Positions 34,864-44,597 of a stretch of 64,000 nt of DNA are shown in pieces; the stretch's first letter is position 1; each line of letters starts with the position of its first letter. The stretch is from positions 124,001-188,000 of the forward strand of contig CBFHWU010000015.1 of the NCBI GenBank assembly GCA_965659665.1, given 5' to 3'. The notes under the pieces were generated by a model. It ran no database searches, was not told the DNA's origin, and worked only from the letters and a program-made list of their open reading frames with translations. The DNA comes from CBFHWU01 sp965659665 (GTDB lineage: Bacteria; Bacteroidota; Bacteroidia; Flavobacteriales; Flavobacteriaceae). The translations under genes were made by a program, and so were the position numbers.

Positions 34864-37269
34864 TTAGTTACGTAAGGGTTTTCCAGTTTTTAACATATGT
34901 TGAATACGTTCTAAAGTTTTTCGTTCGGTACACAAGGACAAGAAGGCTTCACGTTCCATATCGAGTAAATACTGTTCACTAACCCGTGTAGGTTGCGATA
35001 AATCTCCACCTGCCATTACATAGGCAAGCTTATTGGCAATTTTTTTGTCATGATCAGAAATATAGTTTCCTGCTTGCATAGAATCTGTTCCAACCAAAAA
35101 CATGCCTAAAGCTTGTTTGCCCAATACTTTAATATCTTTCCTTTGTATGGGAGATGTGTATCCGGCTTCAGCCATAAGAATGGCGTGTTTTTTGGCTTCG
35201 GCTAGTTGTCGTTGAGTTTGAACGACAACAATATCTTTCTCTTTTTGAAGAAAACCAAAATCATAAGCTTCGTATACAGACTTGGATACTTTAGCCATTC
35301 CGATGGTCAAAAAAGCATCTTGTAAAACATTTACTTCCACATCATTTTTGCGAAACGAATCAGAAGCACGAAGAGTTAGTTCTTTTGATCCTCCTCCTCC
35401 AGGAATTACTCCAACTCCGAATTCGACTAATCCCATGTAGGTTTCGGCAGCTGCAATCACTTTGTCAGCATGCATTGAAAGTTCACAGCCTCCTCCTAAG
35501 GTCATCCCGTGAGGAGCAGCAATAGTTGGAATGGCAGAATAGCGCATTCTCATCATGGTGTCTTGAAACAATTTAATAGCCATGTTAAGTTCATCATACT
35601 CTTGTTCAACAGCCATCATAAAGATCATACCAATATTCGCTCCCGCCGAAAAGTGTGCCCCTTGATTTCCAACGATAAGCCCTCTGAACGATTGCTCTGC
35701 GAGGTCAATTCCTTTATTTATCGCTTGGAGAACCCCTCCACCAATAGAATTCATTTTAGAATGGAATTCAATATTTAGAATTCCGTCACCGATATCAATT
35801 AAAGAACATTCTGTATTTCCCCAAACTTTTTTATCGTTTCTCAAATGGTCTAAAATAATAAAAGCATCTTGACCTGGAACTTCAATAATTTTATCTTTTT
35901 GAGGTTGGTAACTCCATTTTTTTCCTTTATTTATATGATAAAATGAAGCCTCTTCTTTTTGTGTTAATGTTTTGATCCAAGGGGCTACCGAATAGCCTTC
36001 AGATGTCATTAATTCAATTCCCTTTTGAACTCCTATAGCATCCCATATTTCAAATGGTCCGTGTTCCCAACCAAAGCCTGCTTTCATGGCTTCGTCAATA
36101 TGAAAAATATCATCCGATATTTCAGGAATACGGTACTGAACATAAGCAAACATATCAGCGAAGTTTTTTCTATAAAATGTAGAAGCTTTATCTTTTCCTG
36201 ATATTAAAACAGAAAAGCGATCGATCACCTGATCAATACCTTTTGTTTTTTCCAACGTATCAAATTTTGCTTTTACTTTTGATCGATATTCCATCTTGTC
36301 CAAATCCAATACTAGGATATCAGATATACCCTTTTTGTCTTTGATTTTTTTATAAAAACCCTGGCCTGATTTGCTGCCTAACCATTGATTTTTCATCATT
36401 GACTGAATAAACGAAGGAAGTTGAAAAACCTCCCTACGTTCATCTTCTGTACAATTTTCATACAAACCATTAGCCACATGAACTAAGGTATCAAGACCAA
36501 CCACGTCAACCGTTCTAAAAGTAGCGGACTTTGGACGTCCTATAACGGGTCCAGTAAGCTTATCGACTTCTTCAATAGTCATTCCCAACTGATGGACTTG
36601 ATGAAATAAACTTTGAATACAAAAAATTCCAATCCGATTTCCAATAAATGCAGGAGTATCTTTGGCGGGCACAGAGGTTTTTCCCAAAAATCGGCTACCA
36701 TAATCCGTTAAAAAATCAATTACCTCCGTTTTGCAATCGGGACCTGGAATAATTTCGAAAAGTTTTAAATATCGTGGTGGATTAAAAAAATGTGTGACCG
36801 CAAAATGTTTTTGAAAATCTTGAGATCTCCCTTTATTCATATACTTAATGGGGATTCCAGACGTATTTGAAGTAATTAAAGTACCAGGGGTTCTATACGG
36901 TTCTATTTTTTCAAAAATTTGTTGTTTTATATCTAATCGTTCGACAACAACTTCAATAATCCAATCGGCTTTTGATAACTGATTTAGATCCTCTTCCAGG
37001 TTAAAGGTACTTATTCGTTCGGCAAAAGAGGGGTGATAAAGTGGAGCGGGATTAGAATTAATGGCTCGTTTTAAATTGGCATTTACTATTCGATTCCTCA
37101 CTTTGGGGTGGTTGAGGTGTAAACTTAATTTTTCTTCCTCTTCAATTAAATTTTTTGGAGCGATATCAAAGAGTGAAACACTAACTCCAATATTTGCAAA
37201 ATGACAGGCGATACCAGACCCCATAATTCCTGATCCAATGACGGCTACTTGTTTAATATTTCTTTTCAT
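34864..37269 (-). CDS. Bifunctional 3-hydroxyacyl-CoA dehydrogenase / enoyl-CoA hydratase
   Basis: An 801-residue fusion. The NAD-binding dehydrogenase comes first (AVIGSGIMGSGIACHFANIG near residues 9-28; TSNTSGIPI; HFFNPPRYLKLFEIIPG), then the C-terminal dehydrogenase repeat, and last a crotonase domain (GNQGAHFSAGANIGMI; GMTLGGGCELSMHADKVIAAAE; MGLVEFGVGVIPGGGG). This order is the reverse of E. coli FadB and resembles the Bacillus FadN type. The frame is open to 37281, but ATG 37269 follows the marR stop by one base. It performs the two middle beta-oxidation steps. Confidence 0.93.
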   Translation of the reverse strand: MKRNIKQVAVIGSGIMGSGIACHFANIGVSVSLFDIAPKNLIEEEEKLSLHLNHPKVRNRIVNANLKRAINSNPAPLYHPSFAERISTFNLEEDLNQLSKADWIIEVVVERLDIKQQIFEKIEPYRTPGTLITSNTSGIPIKYMNKGRSQDFQKHFAVTHFFNPPRYLKLFEIIPGPDCKTEVIDFLTDYGSRFLGKTSVPAKDTPAFIGNRIGIFCIQSLFHQVHQLGMTIEEVDKLTGPVIGRPKSATFRTVDVVGLDTLVHVANGLYENCTEDERREVFQLPSFIQSMMKNQWLGSKSGQGFYKKIKDKKGISDILVLDLDKMEYRSKVKAKFDTLEKTKGIDQVIDRFSVLISGKDKASTFYRKNFADMFAYVQYRIPEISDDIFHIDEAMKAGFGWEHGPFEIWDAIGVQKGIELMTSEGYSVAPWIKTLTQKEEASFYHINKGKKWSYQPQKDKIIEVPGQDAFIILDHLRNDKKVWGNTECSLIDIGDGILNIEFHSKMNSIGGGVLQAINKGIDLAEQSFRGLIVGNQGAHFSAGANIGMIFMMAVEQEYDELNMAIKLFQDTMMRMRYSAIPTIAAPHGMTLGGGCELSMHADKVIAAAETYMGLVEFGVGVIPGGGGSKELTLRASDSFRKNDVEVNVLQDAFLTIGMAKVSKSVYEAYDFGFLQKEKDIVVVQTQRQLAEAKKHAILMAEAGYTSPIQRKDIKVLGKQALGMFLVGTDSMQAGNYISDHDKKIANKLAYVMAGGDLSQPTRVSEQYLLDMEREAFLSLCTERKTLERIQHMLKTGKPLRN

Positions 37270-37270
37270 T

Positions 37271-37720
37271 TTATGAATCAACTCGTTCAGAATAAATTAA
37301 TTTAGATTGTATGAGTTCCAATATTTTTTCAGAAACTTCATTAAAAACTTTGATTTTATCATCACTGATTACCTCATTGACTTTATCGTTAAAACGCAAT
37401 ACATAATCTTTAGAAACATTTCTTTTTTTTAGTCCGTTAGGAGTCAATTTAATGATCACGCTTCGTCCATCATCAGGGTGAGGTACTCTAAAAACGAGTC
37501 CTTTTTGTTCCATTACTTTTAATGTTCTTGAAAGACTAGTAGATTCCATTCCCATTTTTGGTCCCAGGGCTGTAGAGGGTGTCCCTTTTATTGGGTCTAT
37601 GCTAAGTAGCGTAAAACCTGTAGCCATAGTGGTTCCGTATTTTGAAGCTTCCTCATTGTACATTTTAGCAATAGCTTGCCAAGTTGCTCGGAGAACGTAA
37701 TCGATAGTTTTATTATGCAT
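37271..37720 (-). CDS. MarR-family transcriptional regulator of the fatty-acid operon
   Basis: A 149-residue winged-helix protein. The DNA-binding part shows MGMESTSLSRTLKVMEQKGLVFRVPHPDDGRSVIIKLTPNG, with the MarR wing DDGR and flanking dimerisation helices. It is the first gene of the beta-oxidation operon and probably a repressor released by acyl-CoA, as known for FadR-like MarR members; that ligand is inferred. An ATG at 37729 overlaps the -7 element, so the ATG at 37720 is the more likely start, and it lies inside one of two operator-like palindromes. Confidence 0.88.
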   Translation of the reverse strand: MHNKTIDYVLRATWQAIAKMYNEEASKYGTTMATGFTLLSIDPIKGTPSTALGPKMGMESTSLSRTLKVMEQKGLVFRVPHPDDGRSVIIKLTPNGLKKRNVSKDYVLRFNDKVNEVISDDKIKVFNEVSEKILELIQSKLIYSERVDS

Positions 37721-37726
37721 ACATAA
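37713..37726. promoter_or_regulatory. Operator-like palindrome 1 at the marR start
   Basis: TTATGCATACATAA is a near-perfect 14-base palindrome (one mismatched pair). It spans the predicted transcription start and the marR start codon on the minus strand. It differs from the second copy at one base, and the two start 32 bases apart, about three helical turns. Confidence 0.65.
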
Positions 37727-37761
37727 CAAATATACAAAAAAACATTATGCATGCATAACAA
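37727..37761 (-). promoter_or_regulatory. Promoter of the marR fatty-acid operon
   Basis: On the minus strand, TATATTTG (37734-37727) is an exact -7 match; TTG (37761-37759) lies 24 bases upstream, one base longer than the usual range. The ATG at 37720 begins only six bases after the -7 element, so the transcript would be leaderless or nearly so. The promoter is bracketed by two palindromes. Confidence 0.65.
37745..37758. promoter_or_regulatory. Operator-like palindrome 2 in the marR promoter spacer
   Basis: TTATGCATGCATAA is a perfect 14-base palindrome lying between the TTG and the -7 element. A MarR dimer here would block polymerase. The near-identical copy at 37713-37726 and the three-turn spacing point to co-operative binding on one DNA face. 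Confidence 0.68.
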
Positions 37762-37774
37762 AACAATTAAAAGT

Positions 37775-39553
37775 TTATGTAGAAGGATACATGGAAAGGT
37801 ATTCCTTTTGGTATTTATCCATTAAAACACGACGTCTTAATTTCATGGTTGGCGTGAGATGTCCAGAGTCAACTGTCCAGGTATCGGCAGTAAGAGAGAA
37901 TTTTTTCAGTTTTTCCCAACTCCCAAAATTTTTATTGAAGAAATTGAGTTCTTGTTGAATTTTTTCAATAACTAAATCATGAGCAATTATATTTTTTGGA
38001 TCGGAATCAATATTAAGGTTTTCACTTACTGACCATTTTAAAATACTTTCAAAATTGGGCTGAATAAATGCAGATGGATGTTTTTCACCTTCGCCAACAA
38101 CCATGATGTGATCAATAAAGATGGACTGTTTCATTACGTTTTCGATCACTTGAGGGGCGATATATTTCCCTCCAGAAGTTTTGAATATTTCTTTTTTTCT
38201 ATCTGTTATTTTCAAAAAACCATCTTGGTCGATATATCCAATATCTCCCGTATGAAAATAGTTATCTTTAAGTATTTTATTGGTTAACTTTTCGTCTTTA
38301 TAATACCCCATCATCACATTAGGACCTTTACAAAGTATTTCGCCATCTTCAGCAATTTTAACTTCGACCTTTTCAATAATTTTCCCAACGGTTCCTATTC
38401 GAAAACCTTTATTTCGCATATCATTTACTGAGATTACAGGAGAAGTTTCACTTAATCCGTATCCTTCGCATATGGTAATTCCAGCAGCAGTAAATATTCT
38501 TGCAAGTCGAGGTTGAAGAGCTGCACTTCCAGAGGCAATTATTTCTAATTTTCCGCCTAATGCTGCTTTCCATTTATTAAAGATTAACAAACGTGCAACC
38601 GAAAGCTTGAGGCTAAACCACCATCCATTTTGTCGATAAGGTTCATATTGCAATCCGAGTTGTACTGCCCAGTTAAAAAGTTTTTTCTTTATTCCAGATA
38701 AACTCTGTCCTTTCGCATATATTTTATCATATAATTTTTCTAACAATCTGGGTACTGCAGTCATGATATTGGGGTGTACTTCATTTAAGTTTTCAGAAAT
38801 GGTATCTAGCCCTTCAGCAAAATATACATTAACTCTTTTGTGTAAATATAAATAACTTAACATCCGTTCGTAAATATGACAGATAGGTAAAAAACTCAAC
38901 GCGACTTCACCTCCAAAACCAAGTGGAAGTCTTTTTTCGCTTGCAATAACATTACTGACAATATTTTGATGACTTAACATTACCCCTTTGGGCTTTCCAG
39001 TGGTTCCTGAAGTGTAGATGATAGTTGCCAAATCATGAGGTTGAATTCCCTCCATCATTAACTCTAGATGAGTTTGGGCTGCAATATCTTTTCCTAGTTT
39101 GAGGGCATCGTTCCAGTTTTCAGAACCTTCGACTTGGTCAAAAGTGTAAATATTTTTTAAACTAGGACACTTTTCCTTAACACTTACCAATTTAGACAAG
39201 ACTTCTTTATCCGAAACAAAGCAATAAATGGATTCTGAATGATTTATGATATAGGCATAATCTTGCCCTGAAATAGTGGGATATATAGGAACATTAACAG
39301 CACCAATTTGAGAAAGTCCCATGTCAACAATACACCATTCGGTTCTATTATTTGTGGAGATTAAGGCAATTTTGTCACCAGATTTCACCCCCAAATTAAG
39401 GAAAGCTCGACTCATTTGATCGGCTTTTTCTTTATATTCCTTGGTTGAAATTCCCTTCCATACCCCTTCGTACTTAGTATTTAATACGTTGCTCTCTGGA
39501 TAGTGTTTAGCCTGTATAGCTAAAATGTCGAATAGTCGTTTTGGAACTGTCAT
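37775..39553 (-). CDS. Long-chain fatty-acid-CoA ligase (AMP-forming)
   Basis: A 592-residue member of the adenylate-forming superfamily. The P-loop is TIIYTSGTTGKPKGVMLSHQN near residues 178-198; later motifs are GYGLSETSPVISVN, YFHTGDIGYIDQDGFLKITDRKKEIFKTSGGKYIAPQ with the catalytic region. It activates fatty acids for the beta-oxidation enzymes encoded just downstream on the same strand. The 54-base gap to marR holds the marR promoter, so the ligase could read through or be separate. It starts 47 bases after the purL stop; no consensus promoter is visible there. Confidence 0.92.
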   Translation of the reverse strand: MTVPKRLFDILAIQAKHYPESNVLNTKYEGVWKGISTKEYKEKADQMSRAFLNLGVKSGDKIALISTNNRTEWCIVDMGLSQIGAVNVPIYPTISGQDYAYIINHSESIYCFVSDKEVLSKLVSVKEKCPSLKNIYTFDQVEGSENWNDALKLGKDIAAQTHLELMMEGIQPHDLATIIYTSGTTGKPKGVMLSHQNIVSNVIASEKRLPLGFGGEVALSFLPICHIYERMLSYLYLHKRVNVYFAEGLDTISENLNEVHPNIMTAVPRLLEKLYDKIYAKGQSLSGIKKKLFNWAVQLGLQYEPYRQNGWWFSLKLSVARLLIFNKWKAALGGKLEIIASGSAALQPRLARIFTAAGITICEGYGLSETSPVISVNDMRNKGFRIGTVGKIIEKVEVKIAEDGEILCKGPNVMMGYYKDEKLTNKILKDNYFHTGDIGYIDQDGFLKITDRKKEIFKTSGGKYIAPQVIENVMKQSIFIDHIMVVGEGEKHPSAFIQPNFESILKWSVSENLNIDSDPKNIIAHDLVIEKIQQELNFFNKNFGSWEKLKKFSLTADTWTVDSGHLTPTMKLRRRVLMDKYQKEYLSMYPST

Positions 39554-39600
39554 AATCTAGGCAATTTAAAAAAAAACTTTTAAATAAGGGATTTTAGCTA

Positions 39601-42600
39601 TTAAATATGTAGCCAATTGTGTGCATTAACAAAAGCTTGAATCCATGGAGTTACTTCATCATTACGGTCTGGATACATAGCCCAATTCCACGGAAAGTTA
39701 GCACGTTCTAGGTGAGGCATCATTACCAGATGTCTACCGTTATCACTATTTAGCATAGCCGTGTTATATGCGGATCCATTTGGGTTTGATGGATAAGATT
39801 TGTGGGTATATTTGGCTGTAATATGATATCTTTCTTCATGGAGGGGAAGATGGAATTTCCCTTCAGCATGAGCTGACCAAATACCCAAAACACTTCCTTC
39901 CATATTGTTGAGCATCACAGAATTATTTTGTTGTATGCTTACACTTGTAAATACACATTCAAATTTGCCAGAATCGTTGTGGAGCATTTTGGGTTTTTCT
40001 TCATGATCGGGATGCAACAAGCCCAGCTCAATAAAAAGTTGACACCCATTACATACCCCTAACGATAGCGTGTCATCACGTTCAAAAAAATTGGTTAGAG
40101 CAATTTGGGCATTTTCATTGTATCTAAAAGATCCAGCCCAGCCTTTTGCAGAACCCAAAACATCAGAATTTGAAAACCCTCCAACAGCAACAATAAATTG
40201 AACATCCTCAAGATTTTCACGTCCCGACATTAGATCGGTCATATGAATATCTTTGACATCAAAGCCAGCCAAATCCATAACGTAAGCCATTTCGCGTTCA
40301 GAATTACTCCCTTTTTCTCGAATTATTGCTGCTTTAATTCGTTGACCTGGAGTGGGTTTTTTTCCTGTAAAATGTTTAGGAAACTTAAATTTAAGAGGTG
40401 TTTGATCAAATGATTTAAATCGCTCTTGAGCTTTTGCTTCTCCGCTTTGTATTCGATCTAATAAGTAAGATGTTCTAAACCAATGCTTACGATAATCAAA
40501 AATATCAAAATGAAAAGATTTTTCATGAAAACGAATACGAACAGCATTATCTGAAGTAACATGGCCAATTTTGATAAGCTCTACTCCTTTTTGTTTGATT
40601 GTTTGAGCAGTTTTTTTAGTTAATTGAATTATCAGGGAGGGATTTTCGGCAAAAAGTAATTCGACAATATTCACGTTTTTATATTCCGAAAAATCTAAAT
40701 TTAATCCTGTATTGATTTCAGGAAAACACATTTCGAGTAAGCTCGTGATGAGCCCTCCAGAGCCAATGTCATGCCCCGAAACAACTCCACCGCTTTTTAT
40801 GGCATCTTGAACGACGGTAAAGGTTTTTTTAAAGTATTGACTATCAATAATATCAGGCGATTTTTTTCCTATAACCCCTTGTAATTGGGCAAAAGAAGAC
40901 CCTCCAAGCAAATGGGTGCTACTGCTCATGTTTATGTAATAGAGTGCATCGTCTGTTTGCCTGGCAACAGGTTTAATTACACGAAGAACATTGGAGCAGT
41001 GAGCTGTCGCAGATATAATTACAGTGCCAGGAGCTATTACATTTTTATCGGGATATTTTTGCTTCATTGATAATGAATCTTTTCCTGTTGGGATATTCAC
41101 CCCGAGCTCAATAGCAAATTTTGAACAAGCTTGTACAGCTTTGTATAATCGAGCATCTTCCCCCAAATTATTACAAGGCCACATCCAGTTAGCAGATAAG
41201 CTAATGGAGCTAATGCCTTTTTCGATAGGGGTCCAAATGATATTGGTAAGTGCTTCAGCGATTGCCAATCGACTTCCAGCCTCGGGGTCGATCAGAGCGC
41301 TAAGAGGTGCATGTCCAATAGAAGTAGCAATTCCATTTTGTCCTGTATAATCTAAAGCCATAACTCCACAATTGGCCAATGGTAATTGAAGGCTTCCAAC
41401 CGTTTGTTGTTGTGCAACTTTTCCACCTACGCATCGATCAACTTTGTTGGTAAGCCAATCTTTACAAGCAACAGCCTCTAATTGAAGCAAATGCTCAACG
41501 TATTCATAGATAAGAGTAGGATCGTAATCAACATCTTTATATTCCTTCTTAATTGTTTGATCCCTCATTATTGTTTGAGGTGTTTTACCAAAAAAGTCGG
41601 CAAGTGAAAGATCAATGGGTTTTTGATTGGTTTTTTCAGAAGTGATCTCAAAGCGATAATCTCCTGATATAGTTCCAACTACAAATAATGGAGCACGTTC
41701 GCGTTTTGCGATTTTTTGAAGATGTTTTAATGATTTGGCAGCAATAACAAGTCCCATTCGTTCTTGAGATTCGTTTCCAATGATTTCTTTTGCAGATAAT
41801 GTTGTATCTCCCACAGGAAGTTTATCCATATTAATGTGTCCTCCTGTTTCCTCAACCAGTTCAGAAAGACAGTTTAGATGTCCTCCAGCTCCATGGTCAT
41901 GAATTGAAACGATGGTATTTTTATCAGATTCGACAAATGCACGAATGGTATTGGCCACTCTTTTTTGCATTTCTGGGTTCGAACGCTGTACTGCATTCAG
42001 TTCTATCCCAGAGTCGAAAGCACCTGTATCAGCCGATGAAACTGCAGCACCTCCCATTCCGATGCGATAGTTATCGCCACCCATCACAACAATAACATCC
42101 CCTTTTTTTGGTTTGTCTTTTTGGCTCTGAGTTAGATTGGTATATCCAATACCACCAGCGAGCATGATCACTTTATCGAATCCAAAAAAGGCATTATTTT
42201 CTTGGTGTTCAAATGTGAGGAGTGAACCTGAAATAAGGGGTTGTCCAAATTTATTTCCAAAATCAGAAGCACCATTTGAAGCTTTTATCAGAATATCTTC
42301 AGGAGCTTGATAAAGCCATTTTCTTTCTTCAGCTTGTATCCAGCGTCGGTGGTTATCTAGTCGTGGATAGGCTGTCATATACACAGCTGTACCAGCGAGT
42401 GGAAGTGAACCTTTTCCACCAGCCAAACGATCTCGAATTTCTCCCCCTGAGCCAGTAGCAGCCCCATTAAAGGGCTCGACTGTAGTTGGGAAATTATGTG
42501 TTTCAGCTTTGAGAGATATGGCAGAGGGGATTATTTTTTTGGTATAAAAACTTGCTTCTTCTCCTTTTTTTGGAGCGAATTGTTCGATAGAGGGACCTTT

Positions 42601-43233
42601 GATAAAAGCTACATTGTCTTTATACGCCGAAATTAGATTCTCCCCATGATTCTGGGATGTTTTTTTTATTAATTCAAAGAGTGACGCATCCATCGGCTTC
42701 TCATCTATAATGAATTGACCATTGAATATCTTATGACGACAGTGTTCTGAGTTAACTTGAGAAAATCCAAAGACTTCTGAGTCTGTAAGTTTTCGTTTTA
42801 AATTTATCGAGAGCTGCTCTAAGTATTCAACTTCGGCCGCGTTTAATGAAAGACCTTGTTCGAGGTTGTAAACATTTATATCCTCAATTTCGTGAACGGG
42901 GTCAGGTTGTATATCGATAGTGAAGAGTTGTTGTCCAATTTCATGAAATTTTTGAAACAACATAGGATCAAAATCGACATTTGAAGGGATGAATTTTTCG
43001 ATACGAATAATTCCTTTGATGCCCATGTTTTGGGTAATTTCAACGGCATTGGTACTCCATGGTGTAACCATAGAGACACGCGGACCGACAAAATCGCCTT
43101 CTAAATAGGATTTTGAGATATAAGGTTGTCCATCAAAAAGCCAGCTTATCTTTTCTTGATCCAGTTCTGATAAGGGGATTTGAGTTTGAACAGCGTAAAC
43201 AACACTATTTTTGTTTCCAAAAAAACAAATCAT
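39601..43233 (-). CDS. purL: Phosphoribosylformylglycinamidine synthase (large single-chain type)
   Basis: A 1210-residue enzyme of de novo purine synthesis that converts FGAR, glutamine and ATP to FGAM. The N-terminal substrate-tunnel domain is followed by two AIR-synthase-like halves (SEHCRHKIFNGQF; KAETHNFPTTVEPFNGAATGSGGEIRD; SIHDHGAGGHLNCLSELVEE; PTGKDSLSMKQ) and a C-terminal glutaminase with Cys in SLGVCNGCQLFIELG and the IWSAHAEGKF His region. Length and layout match the large proteobacterial and eukaryotic type rather than the split PurLQS type. It has its own promoter. Confidence 0.97.
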   Translation of the reverse strand: MICFFGNKNSVVYAVQTQIPLSELDQEKISWLFDGQPYISKSYLEGDFVGPRVSMVTPWSTNAVEITQNMGIKGIIRIEKFIPSNVDFDPMLFQKFHEIGQQLFTIDIQPDPVHEIEDINVYNLEQGLSLNAAEVEYLEQLSINLKRKLTDSEVFGFSQVNSEHCRHKIFNGQFIIDEKPMDASLFELIKKTSQNHGENLISAYKDNVAFIKGPSIEQFAPKKGEEASFYTKKIIPSAISLKAETHNFPTTVEPFNGAATGSGGEIRDRLAGGKGSLPLAGTAVYMTAYPRLDNHRRWIQAEERKWLYQAPEDILIKASNGASDFGNKFGQPLISGSLLTFEHQENNAFFGFDKVIMLAGGIGYTNLTQSQKDKPKKGDVIVVMGGDNYRIGMGGAAVSSADTGAFDSGIELNAVQRSNPEMQKRVANTIRAFVESDKNTIVSIHDHGAGGHLNCLSELVEETGGHINMDKLPVGDTTLSAKEIIGNESQERMGLVIAAKSLKHLQKIAKRERAPLFVVGTISGDYRFEITSEKTNQKPIDLSLADFFGKTPQTIMRDQTIKKEYKDVDYDPTLIYEYVEHLLQLEAVACKDWLTNKVDRCVGGKVAQQQTVGSLQLPLANCGVMALDYTGQNGIATSIGHAPLSALIDPEAGSRLAIAEALTNIIWTPIEKGISSISLSANWMWPCNNLGEDARLYKAVQACSKFAIELGVNIPTGKDSLSMKQKYPDKNVIAPGTVIISATAHCSNVLRVIKPVARQTDDALYYINMSSSTHLLGGSSFAQLQGVIGKKSPDIIDSQYFKKTFTVVQDAIKSGGVVSGHDIGSGGLITSLLEMCFPEINTGLNLDFSEYKNVNIVELLFAENPSLIIQLTKKTAQTIKQKGVELIKIGHVTSDNAVRIRFHEKSFHFDIFDYRKHWFRTSYLLDRIQSGEAKAQERFKSFDQTPLKFKFPKHFTGKKPTPGQRIKAAIIREKGSNSEREMAYVMDLAGFDVKDIHMTDLMSGRENLEDVQFIVAVGGFSNSDVLGSAKGWAGSFRYNENAQIALTNFFERDDTLSLGVCNGCQLFIELGLLHPDHEEKPKMLHNDSGKFECVFTSVSIQQNNSVMLNNMEGSVLGIWSAHAEGKFHLPLHEERYHITAKYTHKSYPSNPNGSAYNTAMLNSDNGRHLVMMPHLERANFPWNWAMYPDRNDEVTPWIQAFVNAHNWLHI

Positions 43234-43252
43234 AAAATGATCTTGAGATAGA

Positions 43253-43260
43253 CAAAAATA
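43253..43260 (-). promoter_or_regulatory. -7 promoter element of purL
   Basis: On the minus strand TATTTTTG exactly matches TAnnTTTG and ends 19 bases before the purL ATG. A TTG lies 16 bases upstream of it, one base short of the usual spacer range. No purine riboswitch or PurR-like palindrome is visible in the 87-base gap. Confidence 0.55.
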
Positions 43261-43320
43261 AGAATTTATCTTGCTACAATCTTGTTATTTATTGGATTAA
43301 AGGTCGATTTTATTAACAGT

Positions 43321-44532
43321 TTATTTACGAACTAAACGAGCCATATAGAAGCCATCAAATCCTGATATTTCTGGGCTTAATTGAATTTGTTTTTCAAGAT
43401 CAAAAGATTTTCCAAAGTCGCTAGTTAAAAATTTTTGTACCTGTTGTTCATTTTCTTGAGGTAGAATAGAACAGGTAGCATAAATGACTTTTCCTCCTAT
43501 TTTCGCCATTTTTGAATAGTTGTTTAAGATTTCAGTTTGTTTTTGAATAACTTGTTTTAAAAAAAAATCATCAAGTTTCCATTTAGCGTCAGGATTTCTG
43601 CGTAATACACCGAGTCCCGTGCAAGGGGCATCAATCAATACACGATCCGCTTTTTCGCTGAGTTTTTTAATGGTTTTTGAATTTTCGATTAACTTAGTTT
43701 CGATGTTGTGGGCACCGGCTCTGCGGGCTCTGCGTTTTAGTTCGTGGAGTTTATTTTGATAAATATCCATAGCAATAAGCTGACCCTTATTTTTCATAAG
43801 AGCAGCTAAATGTAAAGATTTACCACCTGCCCCTGCACAAGCGTCAACGACACGCATTCCTTTTTCAGCTTCAACAAAAGGAGCGACAAGTTGTGAATTA
43901 GCATCTTGAACTTCAAAATGTCCCTTTTGAAACAGGTCAAGTGAAAATACGTTTGTACGTTCATGGAGTATTAAAGCATCATTATAATTATGATTTTGTT
44001 GACTTGATATGTCTAAATCTAACAATTGTCTTTTTAATAAATCAGGCAATGTTTTGAGCCGATTTACACGAATTATTAATGGAGCTTGAGTGTTAAGGGC
44101 AGTTAATTCTTTTTCCCATTTTTTTTGACCAAAGGTATTTAAGCCAAGATGATCAAGCCAATCGGGGATTGATTCTCGAATAGCTCTTTCTTTGATTAAT
44201 ACATCAAACTTTCCTTTAATTCTTCGAGTTGGGGTTCCTTCTAATTGCTTCCAATCTGGAAGGGGGATGCCTCTCAATGTGGCCCAAACACCAAATACAC
44301 GCCACAAATCTTTGTGATTAAAAGGTTCATTTACTTCAGCTATGGTGGAATAAAGGCGTTTCCACCTTACAATTTCATAAAGTGTTTCAGCCAAAAACCC
44401 ACGATCGCGACTTCCCCAGCGTTTATCACTTTTAAGTAGTTGAGAAACAACTTTATCGGCGTATTGTCCTTCATTAAAGATAAGTTGTAATCCGTTAATG
44501 ATTGGAAACACTAAATTTCGGTGTAATCGCAT
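43321..44532 (-). CDS. RsmB/NOP-family rRNA cytosine-C5 methyltransferase
   Basis: A 403-residue protein with an N-terminal NusB-like RNA-binding region and a Rossmann methyltransferase domain. The SAM site VVDACAGAGGKSLHLAALM lies near residues 235-253; DAPCTGLGVLRRNPDAKW and YATCSILPQENEQQV supply the two cysteines of the mechanism. It probably methylates 16S rRNA C967 or a similar position, by analogy with RsmB; the exact base is not determined by sequence. It stands alone between purL and the pgm-exporter pair. Confidence 0.88.
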   Translation of the reverse strand: MRLHRNLVFPIINGLQLIFNEGQYADKVVSQLLKSDKRWGSRDRGFLAETLYEIVRWKRLYSTIAEVNEPFNHKDLWRVFGVWATLRGIPLPDWKQLEGTPTRRIKGKFDVLIKERAIRESIPDWLDHLGLNTFGQKKWEKELTALNTQAPLIIRVNRLKTLPDLLKRQLLDLDISSQQNHNYNDALILHERTNVFSLDLFQKGHFEVQDANSQLVAPFVEAEKGMRVVDACAGAGGKSLHLAALMKNKGQLIAMDIYQNKLHELKRRARRAGAHNIETKLIENSKTIKKLSEKADRVLIDAPCTGLGVLRRNPDAKWKLDDFFLKQVIQKQTEILNNYSKMAKIGGKVIYATCSILPQENEQQVQKFLTSDFGKSFDLEKQIQLSPEISGFDGFYMARLVRK

Positions 44533-44597
44533 GAATAAAAATAAGTTTGTAAAAGTACGTTTTCTTAGCTTACCTTTAGAAAAACATAAGGGTCAAC

